From: CAZDQL01 sp964507325
GTDB taxonomy: Bacteria; Planctomycetota; UBA1135; GCA-002686595
DNA length: 38,610 nt
Reading direction: 5' to 3'
Assembly (NCBI GenBank): GCA_964507325.1
Contig: CAZDQL010000067.1
Location: 1 to 38,610 of the forward strand
This document shows, one piece after another, positions 16,557 to 25,900 of this stretch. The position numbers and the translations under genes are program-made. The stretch's first letter is position 1. Each line of letters opens with the position of its first letter. The notes under the pieces are model-generated. The model was given only the letters and a program-made list of their open reading frames with translations. It was not told the DNA's origin and did no database searches.

Positions 16557-17950
16557 TCCCGGCGATCGAAGGCGCCCACCCAGGTGCGCAGCTCCCCCAT
16601 GAGAGTGGCCACCGCCCGCGGGTGGTCGGCGGAGGCCTCGTCCGGACGCTCGCGCATCAGCTCCACGGGGTAGAGCTCGAGGGCCCCCTCGCCCCCCCCC
16701 AATCGCTCCGCGTCCGCCAGGAGCCTCCACTCCGGCGTGCGCAGGCTGAAGACAGAGCGGTCCGGCGCGACGGCGAAGGCGGGCCGCGTCAGGAAATCGC
16801 GCTCCACGTACGAGTCGGTGAGGGCCAGCAGGGAGCGCCCACTGGGCTCGGGCAGCTCGACGTCGAAGAGCATTGCCAGGGTGGGCGCCACGTCGGAGAG
16901 CTCGACCACCTCGGAGAGGACGCGCCGTCCGGTGAGGCTGTCGGGGTGGCGCACGATCAGGGGCACCTTGAGGTTGCAGTCCCGGAGCGCGTCGTGCTTC
17001 CCCCAGACCCCGTCGTCGGGGAGCTGGACCCCGTTGACACCCGCCACGACGGTCAGCGTCGACTGCCAACCGGCACTGGTGGTCTGGGTGAAGCGCAGGT
17101 AGTCGAGGATCGTGTAGAGGAGTCGGTTGAGGAGCGCCACCTCGCCGTCGTACAGGTCGACGATCTGATCCCGATCGGCCAACTCGAGCTCCCCCTCTCC
17201 GGAGAGCACCCGCTCCCGGAAGGCGACGCTACCGTCCGCGCCTCCCTGGTAGTCGGGGCGGGTGAAGAGCGTGGGGTAGTCGATGGAACGCCCCTCGAGG
17301 TCGTTCAGGGGGAAGGGCTCGAAGGGGAAGGTGGTCTGGCGCAGGTGCAGCCACAGGAAGAGGGGCCGGTCGTTGCTCCAGTCGCGCTCGCTGAAGAAGT
17401 TCGCCAGGGGAGCCAGGGTCTCCAGATCCCCCTGGCCCAGATGGAAGCGCTCGAAACCCTGGTCGAGTCCGGCGGGGCCCCCTCCCGGGGGTGCCGACAC
17501 GAAGGCCACGGTCTCGAAACCCGCGGCGGCCAGGCACTCCGCCAGGGTGGTCTCCCCCACTGCCAGGCTGTCTCCCTCCCCCAGCACCCCGTTCTCCAAC
17601 GGCCCGCGTCCCGTGTGCAACGCCGCCAGGGAGGCCCGCGGATCACCGCTGGCGGCGAAGGCCTGGGCGAAGAGCACCCCGGAGTGGGCCAGCTCGTCCA
17701 GGGTCAGGGTGCGCCCCGCCAGCCGCATCTCCGGTGGGATCGGGAAGGTCGTCGTGTCGCGGTAGTAGAGGTGGGCGGAGCAGTGGTCCGCGCGCAGCCC
17801 CTCGACCGTGATCAAGAGGGCGTGGCGCGCCTGCACCCCCGGTCGGGACCGGGGCTCCCCGCCGCAGGCGACGAGGATCGCCGGCAGGAGGAAGAGCGAC
17901 GCGAGGATGGAGCGGAGCCCCCTGGACTGGATGGGACCGAGTGGCGACAT
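16553..17950 (-). CDS. Sulfatase/alkaline-phosphatase-fold lipoprotein, probably catalytically degenerate
   Basis: This 465-residue predicted lipoprotein has the lipobox LVAC with Cys29. The sulfatase fold is recognisable in order: the N-terminal strand LLITVEGLRADH (46-56), the nucleophile region SGDPRASLAALHTGR (101-115), the HY-type strand LFLWLHLRQTTFPFEP (197-212), the C-terminal metal strand TVVAGVNGVQLPDDGVWGK (300-318) and LKVPLIVRHP. In active members the nucleophile is Cys, Ser or Thr (Ser101 aligns here), the HY strand carries a DPHDPY-like motif and the last strand reads SDHG. Here those last two are QTTFPF and GVNG, so Asp/His metal ligands are missing. It may be a pseudo-enzyme or a binding protein. 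It is the first gene of a coupled run with two GT-C-like proteins. Confidence 0.75.
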   Translation of the reverse strand: MSPLGPIQSRGLRSILASLFLLPAILVACGGEPRSRPGVQARHALLITVEGLRADHCSAHLYYRDTTTFPIPPEMRLAGRTLTLDELAHSGVLFAQAFAASGDPRASLAALHTGRGPLENGVLGEGDSLAVGETTLAECLAAAGFETVAFVSAPPGGGPAGLDQGFERFHLGQGDLETLAPLANFFSERDWSNDRPLFLWLHLRQTTFPFEPFPLNDLEGRSIDYPTLFTRPDYQGGADGSVAFRERVLSGEGELELADRDQIVDLYDGEVALLNRLLYTILDYLRFTQTTSAGWQSTLTVVAGVNGVQLPDDGVWGKHDALRDCNLKVPLIVRHPDSLTGRRVLSEVVELSDVAPTLAMLFDVELPEPSGRSLLALTDSYVERDFLTRPAFAVAPDRSVFSLRTPEWRLLADAERLGGGEGALELYPVELMRERPDEASADHPRAVATLMGELRTWVGAFDRRE

Positions 17951-17982
17951 GTCCGACGAGCCAGTTTAGGGATTCGGCGCCC

Positions 17983-19554
17983 TCAGGGGCGAGCCCAGTC
18001 GGGCAGGGTGGAGCCGATCCCCCACAGGCGCCTCACCCAGAGCTGGAAGACCAGCGTGATCAGGGCCACGGTGATGAAGTTCAGCCAGACTCCGGCCTTC
18101 ACCATCTTGGGGATCGGCACCCGCTGGCTGGAGAACACCACCGCGTTGGGGGGAGTGGCCACGGGCATCATGAAGGCGGCGGAGGCGGCGATCGTCGCCG
18201 GGGCCATCACCAGCAGGGGGTCCAATCCCGCCTGGACCCCCGCGGCGGCGATGATGGGGAGCAGCACGGCGGTGGTGGCCGTATTGGAGGTGACCTCGGT
18301 CAGGAAGCTCATGAAGAGCGCCACCCCGAAGACCACCAGCCAGGTGGAGTGATCCCGGAACAGGGGCCCCAGCAGGTCGCCGAGACGCTGGTCCAGCTCG
18401 GAGGTCTTGAAACCCTGGGCGATGCAGAACCCCCCGCCGAGCAGGAGGATCACGTCCCAGGGCAGCTTCTTGGCCGTGCGCCAGTCCATCAGGAAGGAGC
18501 GCTTGCCGCGCTCTCCGGGCAGCACGAAGCAGAGCAGCGCCATGAGGGTCGCCACCGTGGCGTCGGAGATGTCGTTCTTGTGCTCGGCGTACCACTTGGG
18601 ATCCGCCGCCTCCGGCCCCAGGAAGAGCCGCGACCACCCGGGGATGCGCAGCGACCCCAGAGTGATGTCGGCGCGCGTCACCCACAGGATGGCGGTGGCG
18701 ATGAACACGCCGGACATCAGCACCTGCGGGCGAGTCATCGGGCCCTGCAACCGGCGCTCCTCCGCGATCACCTCGGCGCCGCCCTCCTCCGCACCTCCCG
18801 CCTCGATGCGGTAGACGAGGCGCGTGAGGGTCAGCCACGCCACGGGTACGAAGAGGATCACCAGGGGCGTCCAGGCCAGGAACCACTGACCGAAGGTGAT
18901 CTTGGGACCGTCGGGGAAGCGCAGGTCGAACTGCCCCAGGAACTCCTGGTTGGGAGCGGTGCCCACGGGGGTGCCCATGCCCCCCACCGACGCCGCGTAG
19001 GCGACCCCCAGGAGCAGGCACAGGGAGAAGGGGGTGGCGCGCCTGTCGTCCCCCTCGACGCGCCCCAGCACCGCCATGGCGATGGGCAGCATCAGCAGGG
19101 TGGTGGCCGTGTTGTTGATCCAGAGCGACAGGAAGGCCGCCGCGCACATGAAGCCCAGCACCAGGTTGCGCTTCGAGGTGCCCAGGCGCGCGATGATGAA
19201 GAGCGCGATGCGCCGGTGCACGTTCCAGCGCTCCAGGCCCAGGGCGATGATGAAAGCCCCCACGAAGAGCAGCACCAGGTTGCGCATGTACACCGGCGCC
19301 ACGTCACCGGCGGGCATCACCCCGAGCAGCGGGAAGAACACCGCCGGCAAGAGGGAGGTCGCTCCCACGGGTAGGGCCACGGTGATCCACCAGGTGGCGG
19401 TCAGGGCGGTGGTCGCCGCCACCCGGCGCTGCAACGGGTCGAGCGGGATCCCAGGCCAGAAGAGCAGCACCAGGAAGGCCGCGGGTCCGATGATCAGGCC
19501 GGCGCGGATCGCCCCCTCGCCGCCCCGCTCGCCGCCCCCGAGGGAGCCCTTCAT
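17983..19554 (-). CDS. DASS (SLC13) family sodium:anion symporter
   Basis: This 523-residue inner-membrane transporter has about 11-12 hydrophobic segments. Two repeated hairpin motifs, WINNTATTLLMLPIA and EVTSNTATTAVLLPI, are the SNT-type sodium and substrate-binding motifs of divalent-anion:sodium symporters. GVAYAASVGGMGTPVGTAPN is the matching re-entrant region. Members carry C4-dicarboxylates, citrate, sulfate or phosphate with sodium; the substrate cannot be chosen from the sequence. The start ATG overlaps the cutA stop (ATGA), so translation is probably coupled. The gene lies 32 bases upstream of the sulfatase-like gene, and the two could share a transcript. Confidence 0.92.
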   Translation of the reverse strand: MKGSLGGGERGGEGAIRAGLIIGPAAFLVLLFWPGIPLDPLQRRVAATTALTATWWITVALPVGATSLLPAVFFPLLGVMPAGDVAPVYMRNLVLLFVGAFIIALGLERWNVHRRIALFIIARLGTSKRNLVLGFMCAAAFLSLWINNTATTLLMLPIAMAVLGRVEGDDRRATPFSLCLLLGVAYAASVGGMGTPVGTAPNQEFLGQFDLRFPDGPKITFGQWFLAWTPLVILFVPVAWLTLTRLVYRIEAGGAEEGGAEVIAEERRLQGPMTRPQVLMSGVFIATAILWVTRADITLGSLRIPGWSRLFLGPEAADPKWYAEHKNDISDATVATLMALLCFVLPGERGKRSFLMDWRTAKKLPWDVILLLGGGFCIAQGFKTSELDQRLGDLLGPLFRDHSTWLVVFGVALFMSFLTEVTSNTATTAVLLPIIAAAGVQAGLDPLLVMAPATIAASAAFMMPVATPPNAVVFSSQRVPIPKMVKAGVWLNFITVALITLVFQLWVRRLWGIGSTLPDWARP

Positions 19555-19886
19555 CCGGAGGTCGCCTCCAGGAGCCAGGCGAGGTAGCGCTCCTCGACGC
19601 GCTCAGGGGCGAGCGTCACGATCTCCGGCACGTCGTAGGGGTGCAGCTCCCCGACGCGCGTCTCGAGAGCCGCCAGGCGCTCGACGCGGGTCTTGACGAT
19701 CGCCAGCACCTCCGGATCCTCCTGCACCTCGCCCTGCCAGCGGTAGATGCTGGCGGAGACGGGCAGCAGGTTGGCGCAGGCCGCGAGCCGCTCCTCGACC
19801 AGGGCGCGCGCCATGCGGCGGCCGGCGTCGAGATCCGGCAGGGTGATCAGGACGATGCGCGCTGAGCGCTGGGCGCTGTCGGGCAT
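19551..19886 (-). CDS. cutA: Divalent-cation tolerance protein CutA
   Basis: This 111-residue protein has the usual CutA size. Conserved blocks are present in order: RMARALVEERLAACANLLP, SIYRWQGEVQEDPEVLAIVKTR, and LHPYDVPEIV, with the C-terminal YLAWLLE. CutA forms a very stable ferredoxin-like trimer. It is linked to copper tolerance in E. coli, but its molecular role is unsettled. I chose the ATG at 19886 because the sequence upstream of it has no CutA similarity and runs into the divergent proline dehydrogenase gene. Only 21 bases separate the two start codons, so the promoters must overlap or lie inside the neighbouring gene. Confidence 0.95.
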   Translation of the reverse strand: MPDSAQRSARIVLITLPDLDAGRRMARALVEERLAACANLLPVSASIYRWQGEVQEDPEVLAIVKTRVERLAALETRVGELHPYDVPEIVTLAPERVEERYLAWLLEATSG

Positions 19887-19907
19887 GAAGCTAGAGTAAC
19901 CGGCACC

Positions 19908-20810
19908 ATGGGCCTCCTGCACCGCTTCGTCTCCTCCTGTCTGCCGTTGATCCCCACGCCGATCATGCGCCGTCTGGCGTCGCGCTACATCGCCGGCGAG
20001 TCCCTGCCCGAGGCCCTGGCGGCCCTCGAGCGCCACCGGGATGCCGGCTTCGCGGGGGTGCTCGACATCCTGGGGGAGGAGACCGGCAGCGAAGCGGAGG
20101 CTCGTGAGGCGCTCGACGCCTACCGCGCCGCAGCCAGCGCCCTGGGGGAGACGGGCCTCGACGCCTACGTCTCGGCCAAGCCCACCCACTTCGGACTGCG
20201 GCTCTCCGAGGAGCTGGCCTACGAGCTCTTCGCGGAGCTGCTCGCGCACTGCGCTGCCCTGGGCCAGGGGGCGCGGGTCGAGATGGAGGACGCCTCCACC
20301 ACCGACGCCACCTTGCGCGTCTACTCACGACTGCGCGAGCGCTTCGACGACGTCGGCTTGGTGCTGCAGGCGCGCTTGAAGCGCACTCCGCGCGACATCG
20401 AGCAGTTGGGCGAACGCCCGTGCGACGTGCGCGTGGTGAAGGGGGTCTACCTCGAGCCGCCGGAGATCGCGCACACCGACGCGCAGGCGATCCGGCAGGC
20501 CTTCGTGGACGCTTGCGCCCAGCTCTTCGAGCGCGGTCACCGGGTGGCCTTTGCGACCCACGACGACCTCTTGGCGGAGAGCCTCCTGGCCCTGGTGCGC
20601 GAGCGGGGCGTGGCGCCCGAACGCCACTGGTTCGAGGTTCTGATGGGGGTGCGACCGCGGCTCTGGAAGCAGTGGCTGGAACAGGGCGAGCGGGTGCGGG
20701 TCTACGTCCCCTACGGTTCCCGCTGGCGCCAGTACTCGCAACGCAGGCTGCACAGCAACCCGGAGATGCTGGGGCACGTGATGCGCTCAGCGCTGGGGCT
20801 CGGGCGCTAG
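19908..20810 (+). CDS. Proline dehydrogenase (monofunctional)
   Basis: This 300-residue protein has the length of monofunctional PRODH. The enzyme oxidises proline to delta-1-pyrroline-5-carboxylate using FAD and passes electrons to the quinone pool at the membrane. TIM-barrel motifs are clear: VSAKPTHFGL (strand with a conserved Lys), VEMEDAS, VRVVKGVYLEP (catalytic and flavin Lys region), AFATHDD, WFEVLMGVRPRL and the C-terminal YVPYGSRWRQYSQRRL substrate-binding helix with its Arg pair. No P5C dehydrogenase gene is adjacent. The ATG is followed by a hydrophobic stretch (LLHRFVSSCLPLIPTPIM), as in many family members. It is divergent from cutA. Confidence 0.93.
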   Translation: MGLLHRFVSSCLPLIPTPIMRRLASRYIAGESLPEALAALERHRDAGFAGVLDILGEETGSEAEAREALDAYRAAASALGETGLDAYVSAKPTHFGLRLSEELAYELFAELLAHCAALGQGARVEMEDASTTDATLRVYSRLRERFDDVGLVLQARLKRTPRDIEQLGERPCDVRVVKGVYLEPPEIAHTDAQAIRQAFVDACAQLFERGHRVAFATHDDLLAESLLALVRERGVAPERHWFEVLMGVRPRLWKQWLEQGERVRVYVPYGSRWRQYSQRRLHSNPEMLGHVMRSALGLGR

Positions 20811-20811
20811 C

Positions 20812-20827
20812 GACCGCCGCCGCGGTC
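20812..20827. terminator. Hairpin between converging genes
   Basis: A perfect 6-bp stem (GACCGC / GCGGTC) with a CGCC tetraloop fills the 15-base gap between the stop codons of proline dehydrogenase (+) and the metallophosphoesterase (-). It could serve both directions. No T-tract is present on either side. Confidence 0.4.
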
Positions 20828-21587
20828 ACTTGCCGATCTGCAGGCGCCGGGCCAGGATCTCGCTCAAGGCACCGGTCGAGAGGATCTTGTCCATCGCCGT
20901 GCGGAAGTCGTACGGCACGCGGTACCAGGTCACCTGATGGTCCTCGATCACCGCGAAGGAGGCGCGGTTGTCCCCGTCCCGCGGCTGCCCCACCGAGCCC
21001 ACGTTCAGGAAGATGTGCCCATCCTCCGGCAGGGGCAGGGTCAGCTCCTCGCGCCCGTCCAGTCCCTGGAAGCGCAGATCGTCGGTGTGCATCCCCGGGT
21101 GGTGGGTGTGCCCGGCGACCGCGATCCCCTCGAAGGAATCGAAGACCGCCCGCAACTTGGCCGGGTTCAGGAAGCCGTCGGTGGAGAGCACGTACTCGCG
21201 CACCGGATCACGCGGCGAGCCGTGCACGAAGGTGAAACGTCCCTCGCGATGGAAGAGCGGCAGCTCGCGCAACCAACGCCAACGGGCCTTCTTCTCGGAG
21301 GAGCTGTACCAGCGCGGCAACATGCGCTGGCGCGTGAACTCGATCGCGCTGCGGGCGTGGGGATTGAAGTCCGAGGCACCGTGGAAGAGCGCCTCGTCAT
21401 GGTTGCCCATGAGGGTGAACTGGGCGTGCCCGCGCACCAGGTCGACGCAGAACTCCGGATCGGGCCCGTAGCCGACCACGTCCCCCAGGCAGTAGATCGT
21501 CTGCACCCCCAGGCTCCGAATGTGCGCGAAGACCGCCTCGAGGGCTTCTCGATTGGAGTGCAGATCGGAGATGACGGCGACCTTCAT
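20826..21587 (-). CDS. Calcineurin-like metallophosphoesterase (YfcE/MJ0936-like)
   Basis: This is a 253-residue protein with the five metal-binding blocks of the family: DLH at 8-10, GDVVGYGPDP, GNHDEAL, VHGSPRD and GHTHHPGM. The compact size and the GDVVGYGPDP form match the bacterial MJ0936/YfcE-like group, in which small diesterases act on cyclic or nucleotide phosphodiesters or protein phosphates. The physiological substrate is unknown. There is no signal peptide, so it is cytoplasmic. It lies 59 bases downstream of the amidohydrolase, but a hairpin sits between them, so it may have its own promoter. Confidence 0.9.
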   Translation of the reverse strand: MKVAVISDLHSNREALEAVFAHIRSLGVQTIYCLGDVVGYGPDPEFCVDLVRGHAQFTLMGNHDEALFHGASDFNPHARSAIEFTRQRMLPRWYSSSEKKARWRWLRELPLFHREGRFTFVHGSPRDPVREYVLSTDGFLNPAKLRAVFDSFEGIAVAGHTHHPGMHTDDLRFQGLDGREELTLPLPEDGHIFLNVGSVGQPRDGDNRASFAVIEDHQVTWYRVPYDFRTAMDKILSTGALSEILARRLQIGK

Positions 21588-21624
21588 GCCCGGGGGGATT
21601 GTAGTCGCCGGGGCTCACCGCCGT

Positions 21625-21643
21625 GACGCCCAAAGCGGGCGTC
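21625..21643 (-). terminator. Hairpin after the amidohydrolase gene
   Basis: A perfect 7-bp stem (GACGCCC / GGGCGTC) with a 5-base loop begins three bases after the stop codon of the minus-strand amidohydrolase gene. No T-run follows. It is terminator-like. Confidence 0.45.
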
Positions 21644-21646
21644 CAC

Positions 21647-22873
21647 TCACGACGAGCGAATCTCGACCGTGGTCCGGCCGGCGCTCCACACTCCCAGGAC
21701 GTCGGGATACCCGCTGGTCAGCCGATCGAGGCAGTCCCCGAGCTCACGGGCCTCCGCGTCGAAGAGCGCCAGGTCCGCTCGTCGACCGGGGAGCAGGCTG
21801 CCGGCCCGCGTGCCCCATCCGAGGGCCGCCGCCCCCTCCTCGGTGGCCATCGCCCAGACCTGCCCCGGATCGAGCTCCGGGTGCCCCTCGCGCAGGAGGG
21901 CCATCTCGTGGCGCATGTCGAGGGTCGTGTTGCTGGCCAGTGAGTCGGTTCCCAGGGCCAGCCGCACCCCGGCGGATCGGTAGCGGGCCAAGGGGAAGGG
22001 CTCCCGCCCGAAGAAGCGATGGGTGCCGGGGCAGTGCACCAGGCTGGCGCCCGCCTCGGCGATCCGCCTGGCTTCACCGCGCTCGGGCAGGTTGCCGTGG
22101 ACCAGGAGCGTGCGGGGTCCCAAGAGACCCGCAGCGCCCAAGAGCTCCAAGCCCCTACGGCGCGGCGAGGCGATCAGGCGCTCGGCGAGGGGACCGGACC
22201 CATCGCGCAGCCACTCCACCTCCGCCGGCGTCTCCGACCAGTGCACCGCCACGGGCATCCGGCGCTCCCGCGCCAGGGTGCCGAGACGCGCCAGGAGCGC
22301 GGGGGCCACGCTGAAGGGGGCGTGGGGTGAGAGGCCCTCGACGAGCCCTTCTCCGGCGGAGAGGGGCCGTGCCACACGATCGAAGGCCTCTGCGCTGCGA
22401 CGGGGATCGCCTCCGTCCAGGACCTCCCTGAAGAGCACCGCCGACAGGGGGTGCCTCGACAGGACCTCGGCGCCGCACCCCGTCGAATCGACATCCCCCA
22501 CCAGGGTGGTGCCGGAGCGCAGCAGTCGATCGGCCCCCCGAGTCACGCCCGCCGCCAACTCCCGATCCTGCTGCGCGGCCCGGAGCTCGATCAGCCGGCC
22601 GACCCAAGCGGAGAACCCGCCCTGTGCGGGGACCTCTCCCGCCAGGGCGGTCAGATCCAGATGGGCGTGGGCGTCCACCAGCCCGGGGGCGAGCACTCCC
22701 GGTGACAACTCGACGGGACGGGCGCCCAGCAGCTCTCCGCGCCGGCGCGCCGCCGCCAAACCGCGGATGCACTCGATGATCTCACCGCCGCGCACCACGA
22801 CCCCGCCCCCCAGGAGGAGGGTCCGGGGATCGCGGAGGATGGCCCCGGCGAGGAGCACTTGGGCGCCCGACAT
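21647..22873 (-). CDS. Amidohydrolase-superfamily deaminase/hydrolase (possible aminodeoxyfutalosine deaminase)
   Basis: This is a 408-residue protein. Residues 1-60 form the beta-sandwich that precedes a TIM barrel. Metal and catalytic motifs are present: HAHLD (His69, His71), HWSE with the third His and Glu, LVHGN with a further His, and GTDSLASN with the metal Asp. The C-terminal GSLLPGRRADLALFD completes the beta-sandwich. This set is typical of the MtaD/TrzN/SsnA/MqnX deaminase group. In bacteria that make menaquinone by the futalosine route, a close relative deaminates aminodeoxyfutalosine. That assignment is possible here but no other mqn gene lies in the window. It is probably cytoplasmic. 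Confidence 0.85.
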   Translation of the reverse strand: MSGAQVLLAGAILRDPRTLLLGGGVVVRGGEIIECIRGLAAARRRGELLGARPVELSPGVLAPGLVDAHAHLDLTALAGEVPAQGGFSAWVGRLIELRAAQQDRELAAGVTRGADRLLRSGTTLVGDVDSTGCGAEVLSRHPLSAVLFREVLDGGDPRRSAEAFDRVARPLSAGEGLVEGLSPHAPFSVAPALLARLGTLARERRMPVAVHWSETPAEVEWLRDGSGPLAERLIASPRRRGLELLGAAGLLGPRTLLVHGNLPERGEARRIAEAGASLVHCPGTHRFFGREPFPLARYRSAGVRLALGTDSLASNTTLDMRHEMALLREGHPELDPGQVWAMATEEGAAALGWGTRAGSLLPGRRADLALFDAEARELGDCLDRLTSGYPDVLGVWSAGRTTVEIRSS

Positions 22874-22911
22874 CTACGGGAGCTCCTGCGAACCCGCCGG
22901 GTCGATCGGGA

Positions 22912-25900
22912 TCAGTCGGGGGTGGCCCGAATGCCCAGTTCGGTCACGCCCTTGATCGCCGCCAGGACCAGTCCCGGAGTGTCGTTGTTCGCGACGTCCA
23001 CGGTGCCGTCGAAGATCACACAGAAGCGGACCATGTTCGGCTTGGGATTGAAGTCGTTGAGCAGCACGGGGTGGTCCACCCAGGGGGTGACCGAGCCCGG
23101 CACGAGAATCGTGTTGATCTCGTTCAGGTCGAGGGTGCAGCGGTCGTAGTCCAGTCCGTCGAAGCTTCCACCAATGCGCGCGCCCTGGAAACGCACCGCC
23201 ATGGGCGCGGCGCTCTCGCCCACGCCCAGGTCGTGCCCCAGGAGCTTGCCGAACTCGGTCTCGAAGGCGTTGAAGAAGATCGAGTTCGCCCCGCGGAAGG
23301 GGACCTTCTCCTCGGGGAAGCCTGAGTCCGGCTGCCAGAACACGTTCATGTTCCAGCCCATCTTGGTGGGATCTCCGGTGTCGACGTCCTCCTCGTCCTC
23401 GGTGAACCCCAGGGCGAAGAAGTTGCCATCCGGGAACAACCAGCAGGAGCTGGAGGCGCTCATCGAGTCCGGACGTTGGCGGGGAGTGAGCGACCAGGCC
23501 CCGGGTGCGACGCTGATCCAGCTCAGGGAGTCGTCGATCGGATCGTAGGGATTGATCGAGGGCGCCAGCTCCGCGCGGGTGATCGTCCCGCCCGCATCCT
23601 CGATGCGCACCAGGCCGTTTCCCCCGTACCCGCCCTGGGTGGCGCCGGCGAAGCCGAACCCTCCCGCACCGCCGGCGATGTCGATGCGCACGCCGCCGTC
23701 CGCCAGGTCGACCACCATGCTCTGCATGCGGATCGCGCCGCCGGAGCCGCCACCGCCCGGCATCGCGAACTGACCCCAATCGAAGAAGAAGGGGGGGTCG
23801 GGGGTGGTCTCGCCCCGCGGCGTGCCACCGTCCCCTCCGCGCAGGTCGATCAGGCCTTGGATGCTGAGCTTCTTGCCGGAGACGAAGTGAAAAGCACCGC
23901 CCCCGTAACCACCCTGGGCGCCGGCGTGGTCGTGCCAGGAGCGGAAGAAGGAGTTGGGCCCGATGCAATCCTGGGTCGAGGTTCCGTCGTAGCCGTTGGC
24001 GCGCGCGCCGAAGGGGTGGTTGCCGCCGCCACCACCTCCGGAGCCGCCGCGCAGGTTGTCGAGCGGCCACTCCAGCTTGCGCAGGATGTAGCCATCGTTG
24101 TTCTCGTCCGGAGGAGCCAGGCCGATTTCAGCGGAGGAACCACCGGGGGTGTCGGGGGGCGCGTTGCTCGCGTCGACCGGCCAACCGGCGGTGGGCTGCG
24201 TCGACTCGGCGTGCCCCGGCTGGCCGTCGGTGGCATACGCGCCACCGCCACCCGTCCCCCCCACCATCAGGGAGCGGCACTGGGTGTCGTTGACATTGAA
24301 GTCGCCGCTGACGGTGACGTTGAAACCGACTTCGTGGTTGTTGTTCAGAGGGGGCTCGGTGCTGGTGTTGACGGTCGGATAGAGGCGAGGGAACTTCGTG
24401 CCGCCGGGGCCGCCGCCCTTGTTGCCGACACGCCCCACGCCCTTCCCGCTACGACCGTCCGGGTCACCACCCGGGTTCAAGACGGCGTTGTTGTCGTCCG
24501 TCTCGCCGCTGCCCAACAAGGGCCCGTTGTCGGTCATGTCGAAGCGGTCGGCGCCGTATCCGCCGTCCGCACCGTTGGCCGCGTTCACCTTGAGCGGGAT
24601 GTCCAACGAGGGGTTCATCGGACCGCCGCTCTCGTTCTTCATCGAGTCGATGGGGTCGGGCGTCGCGCCGACGAGGTCGATCTCGCCTGAGAACTCCACC
24701 AGCGCTTCACCGCGTGACCACAGGCGGGCGGCATTCTCCCCCTCCAAGCGCAGCGAACCGCCGGGCTCGACCCAGAGCTTGGTGAACTCCCATCCACCGT
24801 CGGTGATGGTGATGGAGTCAGGGAAGTTGCCGAGGGTGTCGGGGAAGGTCGCCGGGTCCGGGTTCCCCAGGATGTCGGCGGTGTTGAACACGATGGTGCC
24901 GTCGTCCGGGGTCAAGGGGAAGGTCTGGGAGTCGGTGCTCAGCGTCACCACGACGCCGTTGGGGACGACCAGGTCGCCGAGACGCCCCGCTCCGCCGCCG
25001 ATTCCGGACGTCAGGCGACCGCCGCCCCAGAAGGCGCCGCCGCGATCCCCGTCCTCGTTGGAGCCCGGAACGCCCGCGCCGAACTGGAAGTCCTCGCCTC
25101 CCGCCTGGGGCAGGGTGATCTCGGTGAACTGGGACAGCTCCGGGACCATGCCGCTCGTGCCGCCGCCGTTTTCGGGCAGCACGGGGTTGGATACCAGGTC
25201 CTGGACGCTGCTGGGGATCGTGACCGCGATGCGACGCGGGCTGAGCGGAGCGTCGGGACCTGCGGAGGGGAAGGGCAGAGCGCCCGTGAAATACAGGTAG
25301 GTCACGAGCTGTTCCTGATCGACCGCGAAGGTGAAGTTGCCCTCGACCGCGACACGGTCCTCGAGGGTGGCCAGAGTGCCATCGTCGTCGATCTCGATCG
25401 TGATGAAGGGCGCCTCGCCCGTGCTGGGGTTCAGCAGGGTGGCGACGTTCATGATGTCGTCGAACTCGAAGTCGATCCCCGTGTCACGCCAGACGTCCAC
25501 CAACTCCGGGCTCTTGGTGACCTCAACGTCGAACGCCCAGGAATTGGGATCCCCATTGAGGTCGTAGCCGGTCACCACGTCGACGAACATGCGCACCGAG
25601 GGCGCACCCGGGACGGGGTCGATGATCCCCTCCGAAGTGAGGATCGTGCACTGCATGCGACTCCGGTTCTCCTTCCCCGCGGTGGAGTGGATGAAGGGGG
25701 GAGCGTCCCCCTGCTCCGTACCGGGGATGGTGATCTGGTACGCGGTGTTGTCCTCGAAGCCGAAGATCGGGTTGCCGTTGGCGTCGAAGGCCAGGGATGG
25801 GCGGAAGATCAGGCGGCGCGGGTTCAGCGGATCGCGGAAGAACTGTCCCGACGGCGAGGTCCCGTTGGCCACGTTGACCACGCGGAACGAACTGGAGTTG

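Noticed and set aside
16124..18352. 742-codon plus-strand frame opposite the sulfatase-like and neighbouring genes
   Set aside because: It crosses several real genes, has low-complexity composition and no domain, and is a GC-driven shadow.
23500..24500. Repetitive glycine-coding DNA that might be a tandem repeat or CRISPR-like array
   Set aside because: The repeats are irregular at DNA level and encode a continuous protein; there is no uniform repeat length or spacer pattern.
23476..24690. 404-codon plus-strand frame opposite the glycine-rich lipoprotein
   Set aside because: Complement of glycine codons gives Ala/Val/Arg-rich sequence; no start signal or domain.
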